64,000 nt of DNA, taken from positions 27,501-91,500 of the forward strand of contig JAQGDQ010000777.1 in the NCBI GenBank assembly GCA_030141605.1, written 5' to 3'. The notes beneath the pieces are model-generated. The model saw nothing but the letters and a program-made list of their open reading frames with translations, was not told the origin of the DNA and ran no database searches. Below, one piece after another: positions 12,301 through 21,974 of the stretch. This stretch comes from Tubiluchus corallicola. Its lineage: Eukaryota; Priapulida; Priapulimorpha; Priapulimorphida; Tubiluchidae. The position numbers and the translations under genes were made by a program. Each line of letters begins with the position of its first letter. Positions within the stretch are counted from its first letter, which is position 1.

Positions 12301-15300
12301 AGACGCATTATCACTAGACTAAACCGTCCGGTCTAAAGACATATTCTTTTTGTAAGAAATTGGAAACCACAATGTCACAAGTCAAAACAGCACAAGAGAA
12401 CAGAAGAACCCATTTCTTTTGCATACGTCATAAAGAGTTAAGACCTTTGGCACAAGAGGCTGAATTTAGCTATACTAAATGCCATTATACATCGAGTCCA
12501 ACTATTGATGACATCACAAACTAACATAATTTTCAACAGCGAAAATATTCTGAGCGTATTTGCACATGTTTGCTACAAGTACAAAGCTACTGTAAGGTAT
12601 TCAGTGTGTTGAACTAAAACTAGGCAAGTTTTAAGATAAAAATTCAAATTTCAAATTTACCGCTGTGTTTACGCATGAGCTGTTGAACGTGTGTAGTTTG
12701 TCAGAAACACATCTGAACTGAGAAGTACAGTACCTGTTTTTGTGCTATGTGTTTTCGAAATGCAGGCACTAGTGCCCGTCTAACTAGCGAATAGCAAAAT
12801 GCATGTAATAGAGAAGAACTAGTGGCGTGAACGAGAAATTGTGTTTGTGTGATAATAACTGTTCCACGTAAGTGATTTTTGAAAAATAGTGTGTTTCCTT
12901 TCAATGATGTAAAGAGTAGATTGGTTTGAGTTACAGTTGGGTCTGGTTTTGCTTTAGGAAGTAATTACTTGTTGTGAGCACCTCATATGATTGTGAATTC
13001 AGAAAAAGAAAAAGAAGTAAAGGAACAGAACAAAAAAGTTGGAAGAAAATGGAAAGAGAGGTGTGACGGTAACTGTATGAAATGACAGGAACTATAGAAA
13101 CTGACATTGATGAATCCCGTCAGGGGCAGCAAAACTCAGCCTAAAGCTTACATAATTACACTTGTATCTCGGTTTGCACGACAAAAAGGGGGGAGACCGT
13201 CGGTCCGAACTTGCCAAATGTTCGTAAATATCCGATACAGAGTTAATACAGTAGTCGTCGTGTATTAGACTCATGGTGATGTACAATCAATCTGGTACGG
13301 GCTGCTCTTATGCAAAGGTACATAAAAACTGTCTGCATTTGACTCACATAACTCCACATAATTGACTCTAAACACTGACTCTAATACACACTCTGATTAA
13401 ACCACTTAAACATGCTTAAACTAAGATTTCTGCTATTACCTATCAGCTATTAGTACTGCGTGATGCTAGACATAGACATAGAACATTTATTTTCTCCAAT
13501 TAGTTTAACATCAAAAGTTTTTTAAATATTAAGTAATTATAATCATGGAGCAGGGCAGGGAAGGACCATAGGGTCATCTAGTCTCCTGTCCTTTCTTACA
13601 AATAGATTAGTATATTAAAAATTAACGGTGATGCTGCAGATAACAAAAACAAAAACAAATAAGAAAAAAAAAACAGTACAAATTTTCAAAAAAAAACTAA
13701 AAACAAAAAATAATAAAGTTAGATACCTAAATCTAAACAAAACAATATAATTATTCAGCAATTAGGATTATTATATGTAGTAGTTTAAAATGGGGTCTTA
13801 TTAACAGGCGAATTTGACCCAGGTTAGTGAGTAAAGTTAAAAACTGAGAGTATGGAAAGAAAAATAAGCATCAAAAAAGTGTAATATAGAAAAATTTATG
13901 CGAAAAAGTAAGCATGAGAAAGAGCAACAATTACTTAGGAGATGAGGAGAAAAAAGAAAAAGAAGCATACAAGCAACGCATGTGTCAACACATAGTGTTT
14001 AGTTACACTAATGTAATGATGCAAACAAAGTGAAGGCCTGCCAACTAGCAGTCAGCTCGCGAAGCAATGGACTGTGTCCGTAAGTATACAGGACTTTACA
14101 CGGTCAAGATTTTGTCCGATATCCGTAAAAGCGAGGTCCGGCAAACTGAGTTATGAGTTTAGTTTTTTGCATATTTTCGATATAATTTAAAGCACTCCAA
14201 ACCACCATGTGTTATTTAACAAAAGAGCCTCGTTACCACATTCAAATAAGTTCAGAATCATTAAAAACCTCGCCAAGAGATGGAGCCACACCAGTGCACA
14301 AAAGCTCAGAAAACCACACAAATATAGCGACACAATTTTCAAATGGATTGTGATCGTAGTATGCGGGATTTCATATCAATAAAAGCGAAGTTCAGCAAAC
14401 CAAGATACGAGTGTACAAAAACTGACTATTCCAACACAGTGCTGTAATTCACCATGGATGAGATTGACAAATTGCAAAAAACTCTGAAGCAGCCCGGGGG
14501 TTTGGGGACTGCGTAGGCAGCAACAAATTGCAATTTTGTGACCACAGAGAACTTCTAAGTGGACTTAAAATATCAATTACCTTGTTTCATGCATGATTTC
14601 AAATACCCAAATACCCAATTGTCTGAAAAACGCTTAAGTACTGGCCGCTCCTATGCAAAAGTATATAAAAACTGTCTGCAATTGACTCAAATAACTCCGC
14701 ACAATTGATTCTATATTTTTATACATAGAGATAAACACGTGGTTACACTGATGTATGGGATGTAAACAAAGTGACGGCCTGCCAACTAGTGGTCAGCTTG
14801 TGAAATAATGTACTGGGTCCGTAAAAATTTTCTCAACAAATTTATGCGATTTACAATAATGACACTACTGGTCTTCCAAAAACTCGGAATTCCGCGGAAA
14901 ATTCTCATCCCTGATTCTAGCACATAGTGGCTAAAACAAAATTAACGGGAAAAGCTCATTTATCCAGCCCACAAATTTAAACAACCTCAAGTTGGGGCCA
15001 CTCTTCCTCCGCTCCTTTCTCCAAGCAGAACGTAAAAGAGGAGCCTTCGTACTGTCCACTGCTGCTGTCCGGTTCTATATACGCGTAAAGGCTACAGCTC
15101 CATGTCCGCCCATCTATAATGGATAAAATACAATGAACAGAAAGGTAGTGACAAGCTATTTGAGTCTAATGTACCAATTTAGATGACAACAAAGGAATAA
15201 GGTATTTGCAATTCGTACGTGTCAAGCTCACATGTCTTTCTTTGTCCAATAAATTATAAGTATGTCAAGGTCACATGATTTTCTTATCCAATAAATTATA

Positions 15301-18268
15301 AATACACCTCAAGGTCACATGACTTTCTTTGTCCAATAAATTATAAGTCAATTACATTATTTTGCAGAAATTCAGTTCTTTTTTAAAATGCTTCAAAGCA
15401 TAAAAATAGACAGACAGGCAGATAGATAGACAGAGAGGAGACACGTCAAACCTTTTAGTTTTAGCTTGCAAGAGTTAGCTAAGATGGTAGCCTCTATGTC
15501 CTTGTTTTCAAGCCCGGCGCCAATCTCAACCTTGATGATCACGCGCGAGTCACTCTGATTCCAACCACAGAGCAGTTCATCTAACACAAACAAATAAACA
15601 AATAGTAAACAACTACACAAATAAATAACCTTTATGATCAGTTCATCTAACACAAATAAACAAACAAATAGTAAGCAACTACACAAATAAATAACCTTTA
15701 TGATAAATAACAAAAACAAATAGTAAATAATTACGCAAATAAATCAAATTAGCTTTAACAGACACAGAACATTAATTAGCTTTTCGACTTACTATCTACT
15801 AACCACCAATAAGCATTTTTACTATTAAAAAAAATAAGGGAAGACAAGTTGATTTTTCATATACTACTTCATTTTCAAGTCCGATAAAAAGTGTACATTT
15901 TAACGCAATTAATACTGCAAAAGTGCTTTTGATATCACAAATGAACATAATTTTCAACAGCAAAAATATTCCGCGAGCATCTTGTGCTTGTTTGTGATGG
16001 AGAAAATTGAAGTACAGCGCTACTGTAAAAGATTCAGTGTGTTGTACTAAAACTGGGTAAGTTTTAAGATAGAAATCCAAATTTACTGTTGCACTCACGC
16101 ATGACCTTTCGAGCATGTGCAGTTCGTCACAAACTAACACATCTCAACTGACAGCCACAGCACCTGTTTTTTTGCATCATGCATTTCTGAAATGCTGGCG
16201 CTAGTGCCCGTCTAACCAGCAAATGGAGAAATGCATGCAACAGCGAAGAACTAGTGGCGCAAATGCGAAATTGTGTTTATGTGATAATAATTCTTTCACG
16301 TGAGTCATTTTTGAAAAAAAATAGTCAATTTCCTTTTAATATTTTGAAGAGTAGGTTGTTTTGTCTCGCAGTTTAAGATTGGGTCCGGTTTTGCTCTAAG
16401 CCAAAATACCAAAGACACGACGTTGTAAGAAAATCACAAGTTTCCATTGACTTGGCATACTATGATTAAACGATGATAATCAGTGGAAAACAAATGGTTT
16501 ATGTGGCTTAGATTCATAGTCAGTAAAATCAAAAGCATAATATTGTTATAATGAGTAATAATATTTTGTGTTGTGCTGTATTGCATTATCTACGGCCATA
16601 TCACGTTGAAAACACCGGCTCTCGTCTGATCACCGAAGTTAAGCAGCTTAGAGCCTGGTTAGTACTTAGATGGGTGTACCACCTATCTATAGCACCTATC
16701 TAGGAATACCAGGTGCTATAGGCCTGCGGCATGCCCACACTGTATCTCGACACTAGGCGGAGGAGCTGCACAAGCAGCCAACGGCTAGAGGGCAGAGGAG
16801 GTCAAGTGTGTAGAGGAGTAAACCTTCCAATTCAGGAGTGGAGCCCCGAAGTCGGACCAGTGCAGCATGCTCAATGACTCCGGCAGCTCCTGCAGCCAAC
16901 CTGGTGCCAAACGTATCGCTCCGCTTTCCTCTGTACTACACCAGGGAGGAAGAGAGGGGGTTCCTGTTGTCTGGGCAACTCAGGATCTCCATACACCTTG
17001 CCCAGGTGTGCGCGCTGGAGAGGCCACTTCAGTGGTTCAAGGATCGGATTGCTCAACCACAGTCGATGCTGCAGCTCCATCAATGTGATCAATAACTGAC
17101 TCCCTTGGCGCACACTCCATTGTTTTCCGAGACAGAAGGATGCCAACAACATAATTGCACTACATTGCATTGCACTGTAGTGTATTGCATTGTATTGTAT
17201 TGTATTCATCAATAAACTCATTGCTATCACTAAAATTACAGAAAAGCACAGCTTCATAAAAATGTTTAGCCACCAAGTCTAAGCATGATGCCACATCATA
17301 GTGAAGCCCTGTTGTTTAAGAGCACTGGTGCGGCTTGCTCGAGCAAACGTATAAAATATAGTATAAAAGTATTAATTCTATTGCCTGATTGATGTTGTAT
17401 TGCCTGTGACAGCCTCTTCACCCCACAACGTATGGTTGCCTCTGAACTCTGCTCAGCGCTCTGAACTTCCATAAAAATGTCAAATAATATTCTCGCGTTA
17501 GCCATAAAAAGGTGAAAAAATGAAAAAAACACACGGGGATTCTGCACGCTGTTACACGTGAGAATCAGGCGAGTAAGTACTAATTCACTAAATGTAATCA
17601 ACAACCCAAAAGTAAATAAAGCGGCACTCTATTAGAATTCAATGGCGCATTATGACAAACAGTGCTCTTACGATACAATGATTGGCCAGTGCCTGAGTTT
17701 CACCAGTGGTGAATAAGTTAATGAAATAATAGAATATTAACGTCCAATAAGTTTAGAATATGTTATAAAAAAACGAAAAATTGATATTTAACCCAAGTTA
17801 TGTATAACAAAATATGTCTATATATATATCAAGTAATTTTAGGTCATTTGAGCAAACAATTGATTTATTCAGTCAGATGAACTAGGATTTCGCCTGAACA
17901 AAGTTAAGTTCAGCATTATCTCAATTATTAAATAAATAATATTGTGTATTTTTGCATAATTCTATACACAAAGTATTGATGAGCAATCGTAAGAGTAGTG
18001 TGGATCGTCATAATGTGATGAACAATCATATCGAATAGGTGATCACTCGGCGAAAATCGACTGGGACCTGGATTCTAATAAAGTGCCAAGAAAGCATTTA
18101 CCGTCATCTTCGTCATTTTCCGGCTTCTCTTTCTCGACTTCCTTCTTGCTGGATTTCAACAGAGATTCGTCGTCGCCGGCGTCCAAACTGGCCTTTTCCA
18201 TGCTTCGCTTTCTGCCCAGCTCAGCAACGGCCAGCGTAGGACGAACTTCACGCACGAGAGGTATTTTG
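6192..18268 (-). CDS. USP19: USP19-like ubiquitin carboxyl-terminal hydrolase, N-terminal exons to catalytic Cys box
   Basis: Minus-strand CDS complement(join(6192..6354,7564..7721,10617..10801,10979..11079,11817..11879,14986..15113,15452..15580,18102..18268)). All junctions keep phase. Order: acidic N-terminal segment; CS domain 1 ([12 protein letters not shown] ... EEEWPQLE); short linker; CS domain 2 ([19 protein letters not shown] ... FLALHPR ... [17 protein letters not shown] ... HWPALEA); Ser/Ala-rich linker; KPTC; then [19 protein letters not shown], the USP Cys box. Two CS (p23-like) domains before a USP core are diagnostic of USP19, a deubiquitinase linked to ER quality control and HSP90. 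Missing: the true first exon and, downstream, the rest of the catalytic domain including the His box. Confidence 0.88.
6706..7350 (+). repeat. Dispersed repeat family E (~650 bp)
   Basis: Begins TTAAAGGACAAGGAAAGGGG and ends near TTTAAGCTTGATGTAAGTGG. Near-full copies lie at 36434-37094 (same strand) and 57622-58106 (opposite strand), with a partial start at 54287. No ORF with recognisable function and no clear TIR was found. Confidence 0.75.
7413..7516. repeat. CCAA/CAGC-rich low-complexity tract
   Basis: Runs of AACC, CCAGC and AACCAACC dominate this stretch, which lies in the USP19 intron just 3' of the Ser/Ala-linker exon (minus strand). Confidence 0.75.
7564..7721 (-). CDS. USP19: USP19 linker exon (Ser/Ala/Pro-rich)
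   Basis: The minus-strand acceptor cttatttag precedes position 7721 and the exon enters in phase 1. It encodes [20 protein letters not shown] and a Ser/Ala-rich stretch ending RLNTTK. The donor is GTTTGT, leaving in phase 0 and joining the KPTC exon in frame. Low-complexity sequence between CS2 and the USP core is expected for USP19. Confidence 0.8.
8305..8625 (+). repeat. Direct duplication, two units of about 165 bp
   Basis: The segment containing ATCTCAGCTTAGAAATAA, GATGAACTTGGTAT and GTGAATAACTAGAAAAAC is followed immediately by a diverged second copy (starting near 8470) with the same landmarks in the same order. It lies in a USP19 intron; no coding signal. Confidence 0.7.
8985..9410 (+). 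repeat. Imperfect direct duplication (~285-bp spacing)
   Basis: Landmarks TGATAAAATCCTAAACAAA, AATAGCCTAAATTGTC, CACGTGACAACTGACAACAAA and GTGAGCGACAGTACTTT recur in order at about 8990-9125 and 9276-9405. Intronic in USP19. Confidence 0.7.
9918..10294 (+). mobile_element. Pogo/Tc1-type MITE (family B), right end eroded
   Basis: Starts TA-CAGTCAACCTCGGATATAAG and shares its whole interior with 51083-51540 and, inverted, 53347-53805 and 39297-39831. The TA dinucleotide and CAGT terminus suit pogo/Tc1-mariner insertion. No transposase. Confidence 0.75.
10617..10801 (-). CDS. USP19: USP19 exon: second half of CS domain 2
   Basis: The acceptor tttttgaag (minus) joins AA|G. The exon encodes [46 protein letters not shown] and leaves at CAT T through GTAAGT (phase 1). 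The other AG four codons later breaks the frame, which fixes the acceptor. W-PxEC-K and the W-x-LE end are CS hallmarks. Confidence 0.88.
10979..11079 (-). CDS. USP19: USP19 exon: first half of CS domain 2
   Basis: Acceptor ttttgtag (minus), phase 0. Encodes [19 protein letters not shown] then [14 protein letters not shown]. Donor GTAAGT, phase 2. It is too short to stand out as an ORF but aligns with the VVVHVYVKEI region I recall for human USP19. Confidence 0.86.
11156..11540 (+). repeat. Dispersed repeat family F
   Basis: Shares landmarks AGACTCAATCTT, TTCTTATATTTAAATGATTAG, AGTTAATTAATGGCAACCGA, TATTTGTCGGCCATGCGAATGTG and CCAATCTTAGTAGAT with 48871-49285 and 54628-55290. No TIRs or ORF recognised. 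Confidence 0.72.
11817..11879 (-). CDS. USP19: USP19 short exon between the CS domains
   Basis: A 63-nt exon (minus) with acceptor ggtttttag and donor GTGCGT, phase 0 at both ends. It encodes [21 protein letters not shown]. The K-(H/N)-x-(F/S)-YEK motif matches the sequence just before CS2 in human USP19. A further small linker exon between this and 14986 is possible, but phases allow direct joining. Confidence 0.8.
12063..12335 (-). mobile_element. tRNA-derived SINE (minus strand)
   Basis: On the minus strand the element starts GACCGGACGGTTTAGTCTAG, with an A-box-like TAGTCTAGTGA and a B-box-like GAGTTCGAACC about 45 nt later. It then has an unrelated body and ends in a (TTA)n tail. A second member of the family on the + strand is at 52019-52310. 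Intronic in USP19. Confidence 0.8.
12463..12970 (+). repeat. Dispersed repeat family G
   Basis: Carries ATTGATGACATCACAAACTA, CATAATTTTCAACAGC, GCACTAGTGCCCGTCTAAC and AGAAGAACTAGTGGCG. It matches 15795-16400 over about 550 bp, and partially 45955-46155, 47620-47895 (inverted) and 50235-50490. Confidence 0.75.
13000..14452. other. Gene-free intronic stretch of USP19
   Basis: A-rich DNA (13600-13760, 13850-13980) with eroded pieces of hAT-MITE interior, such as GTACATAAAAACTGTCTGCA (near 13320) and CAAAGTGAAGGCCTGCCAAC (near 14025). No exon or RNA gene recognised. Confidence 0.5.
14453..14913. mobile_element. hAT-type MITE (CAGGGATGAG family), left TIR eroded
   Basis: Right end AATTCTCATCCCTG intact; left end reads CATGGATGAGATT with two changes. 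The interior is colinear (inverted) with 58442-58922. No exact TSD visible. Confidence 0.78.
14986..15113 (-). CDS. USP19: USP19 exon: end of CS domain 1
   Basis: Acceptor cattatag (minus), phase 1. Encodes [19 protein letters not shown] ... [19 protein letters not shown]. Donor GTTGTT, phase 0. This equals the stretch between the VVRFAGG and WPSL blocks of the human first CS domain. Confidence 0.85.
15222..15350 (+). repeat. Short tandem triplication (~44-bp units)
   Basis: Three units share TCACATG, TTTCTT(TG)TCCAATAAATTATAA. Intronic in USP19, upstream (on the minus strand, 3') of the CS1 exon. Confidence 0.75.
15452..15580 (-). CDS. USP19: USP19 exon: start of CS domain 1
   Basis: Acceptor tgtgttag (minus), phase 1. 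Encodes [20 protein letters not shown] then [19 protein letters not shown]. The donor GTTTGA is weak but is the only one giving phase 1 to match the next exon. The acceptor and first eight exon bases are duplicated 66 nt upstream (see 15573-15720). Confidence 0.85.
15573..15720 (-). repeat. 66-bp tandem repeat carrying the CS1-exon splice acceptor
   Basis: Two near-identical 66-bp units, plus a degenerate third, each begin (+ strand) CAGTTCATCTAACACAAA, the reverse complement of acceptor + exon start TTAG|ATGAACTG. The first unit spans the real exon boundary at 15580; the second puts an identical acceptor at 15646. The intervening 66 nt are open in the exon frame. Confidence 0.85.
15795..16400 (+). 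repeat. Dispersed repeat family G (long copy)
   Basis: Colinear with 12463-12970 and extends further on the left, with AAGACAAGTTGATTTTTCAT matching the outer ends at 45955 and 47890. Intronic in USP19. Confidence 0.75.
16589..16725 (+). pseudogene. 5S rRNA-like sequence with internal duplication
   Basis: Strong similarity to metazoan 5S rRNA: TCTACGGCCATATCACGTTG, CTCGTCTGATCACCGAAG, TTAAGCAGC, GCCTGGTTAGTACTTAGATG, then AATACCAGGTGCTATAGGC. Near 16676-16700 a short repeat (CACCTATCTA twice) lengthens the molecule by roughly 17 nt, which would disrupt the normal fold. The internal pol III promoter region is largely kept. Confidence 0.85.
16589..17145 (+). mobile_element. 5S-rRNA-headed SINE-like element
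   Basis: A 5S-like head (16589-16725) runs straight into the body shared with 4550-5153 (CGGCTAGAGGGCAGAGGAGG to CAGAAGGATGCCAACAAC), ending near ATTGCACTACATTGC. A 5S-like pol III promoter at the front of a body found elsewhere without it is the structure of SINE3-class elements. A random 5S pseudogene next to another repeat is the alternative. No poly-A tail or TSD is obvious. Confidence 0.72.
17150..18101. other. Gene-free stretch (USP19 intron)
   Basis: A TTGTATTG-type simple tract at 17160-17205, then AT-rich unique-looking sequence. A 102-codon minus ORF at 17296-17604 has no recognisable features. Confidence 0.45.
18102..18268 (-). CDS. USP19: USP19 N-terminal exon (acidic)
   Basis: Acceptor catttag (minus), phase 2; donor GTAAAT, phase 1. 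Encodes [20 protein letters not shown] ... then a Lys/Glu-rich acidic segment ending PENDEDD. Phase and the ED-D-LL context match the CS1 exon, so it joins as DDDELL. Human USP19 has a similar charged region before CS1. The start codon must lie further upstream (higher coordinates) and was not found. Confidence 0.72.
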
Positions 18269-20407
18269 CTAAATGTATGGTAAGTTCTTTGCAGTCTGGG
18301 GTTCCCTAAGCTACCGACACGTTCGTGCTGGAGCCTATCACGGGTTTCTTCATGAAACTAACGTATAAAACAGACGAATTTCAATTAACAATAGATTGTT
18401 AGCAACGTAAATTAACAACCAAAAAGAATGTTTACTTTCACGGTAACGCCAAATTTTTAACTTTAAAATTAAATACAGAAACAAATTGCTCACCGAAAAC
18501 AAAAGAACAAAATGAGTTAGCAAAACTACAACTTTCTACAGCACATTCATGACACAAAGCCTTTGCATTCAAAAATGTATACGTTGAAAACTGAAAGGTT
18601 CGGTTTTATTCAGCCCTGCTTTATCTATTCTACTCATGCAGGCTTACGATGAAACAACTAGAACAATAAAACAACTTGCTGCCAGCCAGAGATTATAGTC
18701 GCTGCATGTGCTAATATCAGGTCCAGTACACTATATACATATGGCAAAGGGCCAAGTTAAAACAATTAAATTTCTATTTTATAGCTGTAACTGTGAGGGG
18801 TGAGCATTCTCTACCATCGAGCTGAACTGAATTTCAAGATTTCGAATTCAAATCGAATTTGAATTTAGTTTGCAAGATTTTCGAACAAGTTTTCAAGCTA
18901 CTAACAAAAAGTGGTTTTACAAAGATTATGCACAGTACTTCAGTCTAGTATGTCAGGTCTTTTATTTTGGAGTAAAAGTTTGGTATAAATTATGTAAAGA
19001 AGGTGTTGGGAAAGTATATGTTGCACTTAATAATAGTTGCTCAAACTCATCCTAGAAGGTGGCATGACTAAGAGAAGAATTCAGGTTGTTGATGTATGTT
19101 GTAAAAAGACAGTGTGGATATATCTTGAAGACAGGCACTTGAGCGGGGAATAAGAAATGACATGTATGACAGGCTGCTGCTAGAGACAATACATAGTCAC
19201 AGCATTCCCAAGGAACATCATGTGAAACTTGGTCAATAAAAGTGACCCATATTATGTTATAACGACACTGTATCAAAAATAAAGGCCAGGCTGATACTAT
19301 TATACTTATCATGTAATGAAAACTCCACAAATGCAACTTATGTGACAAATCATTTTCTCAGTGAGGTAGTCTTCTTATGCACATGAGCATTCATACCACA
19401 ATGTGTAATGAGCAATGTGCGAACTGCGAATAGATAAGTTACAATTGAATAAGATAGGTAAGTTACAGTCTAAGTCAAATTAAATTTTTCATCGATGAGT
19501 AAACTTACAATGCGTTACAACTTACAGAAAGTATATTGTCATTGTGATAGTTATCTCTTGTAAAATGGGCTGTAGTGTCAGGATTTCAGAAATGCTTTGG
19601 CCAAAAACCAGGTGCTGTACCTCTGAATTTAGATGTGTGAGTTTCAGATGCTTATACATAAACAACATATTATGAAACTGATTGCTTTATGACGGTATTT
19701 GATTTATTTTAATGCATTCTCAAAACACGTGGGTGCAAATTGATGCAATTCTTTATAATGCCTGTTATTCTGTAGATCTGTGTGCTATAAACTATTGTAA
19801 AATTTTTATTATGAACACTTTCATACTGAAAAATGTCTATAATAATTATTGTATTATATATTCACACAGATGTAGCGTAACAAAAAGAATCAAAATACTG
19901 TCTAATAGTGTCTATATACATTTTTTGGCTTAATTGACGCCTTGTCGGGATCAATCTTGGGTACAACATATCTGCCTCTTCCGAGGCAACATATCTCTCT
20001 GTACATTAATTGTTTTCTATCTGAAACCGGTTTCCTTTCTCCTCCTATCATTTTTTGCACGTGAGCTGTTTTTATACATCTGCCCGGAAGCAGCTACATA
20101 TCGGTAAACTGGAGTAGTAGAATAAAAGCTGCACAAGTTGCCTTACGATTTATGTAGTTGTAGAGGAAAACCGAAGTAATTTCAATAACGTATTTTCAAC
20201 TTCAGCTTTTTTGAGTAAACGAGCACATGTCGACGCGCGTTATACGTAAAGTTATAAAACATTATAAAGCATATTAATTATGTAACTTTCGAAATATTAA
20301 ATAATGACAAAATATTGGGTAACAGTTGACACGAGTTTATATTTAAGCAGTTTACTACTACAATGTGTAAGTCTAATAATCACGGGCTAGTCCAGTTGTA
20401 ACTACTT
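18269..20407. other. Gene-free stretch; presumed 5' region of USP19
   Basis: No exon recognised. A minus-strand ATG at about 18355 (MKKPVIGSSTNVS) lies close to the N-terminal exon, but no donor with the right phase was found, so I do not call it. The rest is AT-rich with no matched repeats. Confidence 0.4.
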
Positions 20408-20656
20408 TTGAAAATTTCCTCAATACAAGATATTCTTCCAGGAATAAAAATAGTGTGTCCTGACAAAGCAACTCTGCTAGGTACCCCTTTAAGGGATGAT
20501 GCCTTGGTGTCTGTTTTTGGGAAAAAAATACATCAGTTAAAACTGCTTGGTTCTTGGCTTAGCATATTTGATGCACATGATACATTATGCGTACTTCGAT
20601 TTTGTTTCTCCATTCCAAAATTTGGTCCATATGTCCATATTTTGAGTTCTTCACCA
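20408..20656 (+). mobile_element. Reverse-transcriptase-like retroelement fragment, cut by the gap
   Basis: The open frame encodes LPGIKIVCPDKATLLGTPL ... LLGSWLSIFDAHDTLCVLRF then CFSIPKF. The L-x-DAHD-x-L-x-x-LR-x-CF-x-IPK pattern is one I associate with RT-containing retroelement proteins of invertebrates. It runs into the N gap and is unrelated to the BEL element that follows it. Confidence 0.55.
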
Positions 20657-20880
20657 NNNNNNNNNNNNNNNNNNNNNNNNNNNNNNNNNNNNNNNNNNNN
20701 NNNNNNNNNNNNNNNNNNNNNNNNNNNNNNNNNNNNNNNNNNNNNNNNNNNNNNNNNNNNNNNNNNNNNNNNNNNNNNNNNNNNNNNNNNNNNNNNNNNN
20801 NNNNNNNNNNNNNNNNNNNNNNNNNNNNNNNNNNNNNNNNNNNNNNNNNNNNNNNNNNNNNNNNNNNNNNNNNNNNNNNN
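20657..20880. other. Assembly gap (224 N)
   Basis: A run of N ends exactly where the BEL/Pao 5' LTR begins, so the left target-site duplication of that element is not visible. Confidence 0.99.
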
Positions 20881-21298
20881 TGTTGCAGGTGCAAATGTTT
20901 TGGTCCATTACCTCTTCTCAAGGTAGTATATGCATTAGAAGCCACAATATATTAGACTGTAGCTCAACCTCTAGACTACTTTTTCTACTCTGACATTGTA
21001 TAGGTGGAACTTGTCATGTACGCACGTCTTTGTTGCATTTAAAAATTTGACTTATAATTATACTGCTACCTTTTACTGACATTCTGGCTTTTTCTCGACT
21101 CAATATTGGACCAACAATGTATGTATGCATTTTAGCTTTTTTAGTGTAACGTAGTAATCTGTAGCACTTATTTTCTAGCACTTTTATTTCACTAGATTTG
21201 TAGATGTAGTAGTTGTAGACTACAGAAAATTTGTATTTTTGCAGAATAAACTACATAGATCTGGGAACTCAACTTTGGTTTGAGCGTATACATTACAA
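20881..21298 (+). repeat. BEL/Pao 5' LTR
   Basis: Begins TGTTGCAGGTGCAAATG directly after the gap and ends near CATTACAA. It matches 33958-34374 with scattered substitutions and small indels, so the element is not new. An AATAAA hexamer is near its end. Confidence 0.9.
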
Positions 21299-21974
21299 CC
21301 ATTTATTATTGCACTTCCAATGAGGTCTGGGCAAAGCGGTGTCATATCAAAAGGGCCGACGTACGGTGCGTGTGTGACCTTGACGTGGATACCTGGAAGT
21401 TGAACAGCTGACTGCTGGAAGACGTTATATTGCGTTGCAATGGAACATTGACGGGAAAGCTTTCTATACCGTGTGAATTCTACAGCATAGGACAGACAAG
21501 TTTGAAGTTTATTTTCTATGAACATTTACTTGTGTCATTATTCATGTTTTATTGTTGCCAAGTTTGCACTGATTAGCCTATGCCAGTTCTTGTGAGTATC
21601 AGTACGAAGTATTTAGTATAAATTATATTTAAAATGTTTAATATCCTTTTATGTAAAGGGGTTCATTTGATTATTTGAATTTATATGAGCTCTATAGTAG
21701 TGAAGCCTACATTTTTAACAGCCTTGTTGAAAATTAACTGCCAAGTAGATGATTTTTGCTGATGGTTTGGTTAGCATTGCTTGTTAGCTGAATGAATTTG
21801 AATGAATGCAAACGCTGAACTAGGTTGTTAGTTATTGCTGAGAAAGTTATGTTTTCTATTATAATGGATCCTAGCTTAAATTAAATAATTTAGGCTTTGC
21901 AGTTTGTTTGATAAGTTGAACTTTAACTTGCAAATTTTGCTAAACACGTTTTGAGAAATATTTGTACAGGCAAA
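21299..21974 (+). other. BEL/Pao 5' untranslated leader
   Basis: Non-coding stretch between LTR and gag. No primer-binding site starting TGG directly after the LTR could be picked out. Confidence 0.6.

Noticed and set aside
16589-16725. Functional 5S rRNA gene
   Set aside because: An internal duplication and several substitutions disrupt the structure, and it continues into a repeat body.
18300-18360. Possible first exon of USP19 (MKKPVIGSSTNVS, minus)
   Set aside because: No donor with phase 2 and an intron of only about 45 nt would be needed.
20408-20955. ORFs running across the N gap
   Set aside because: The N run is translated as X, so continuity is not real; only the RT-like part before the gap was kept.
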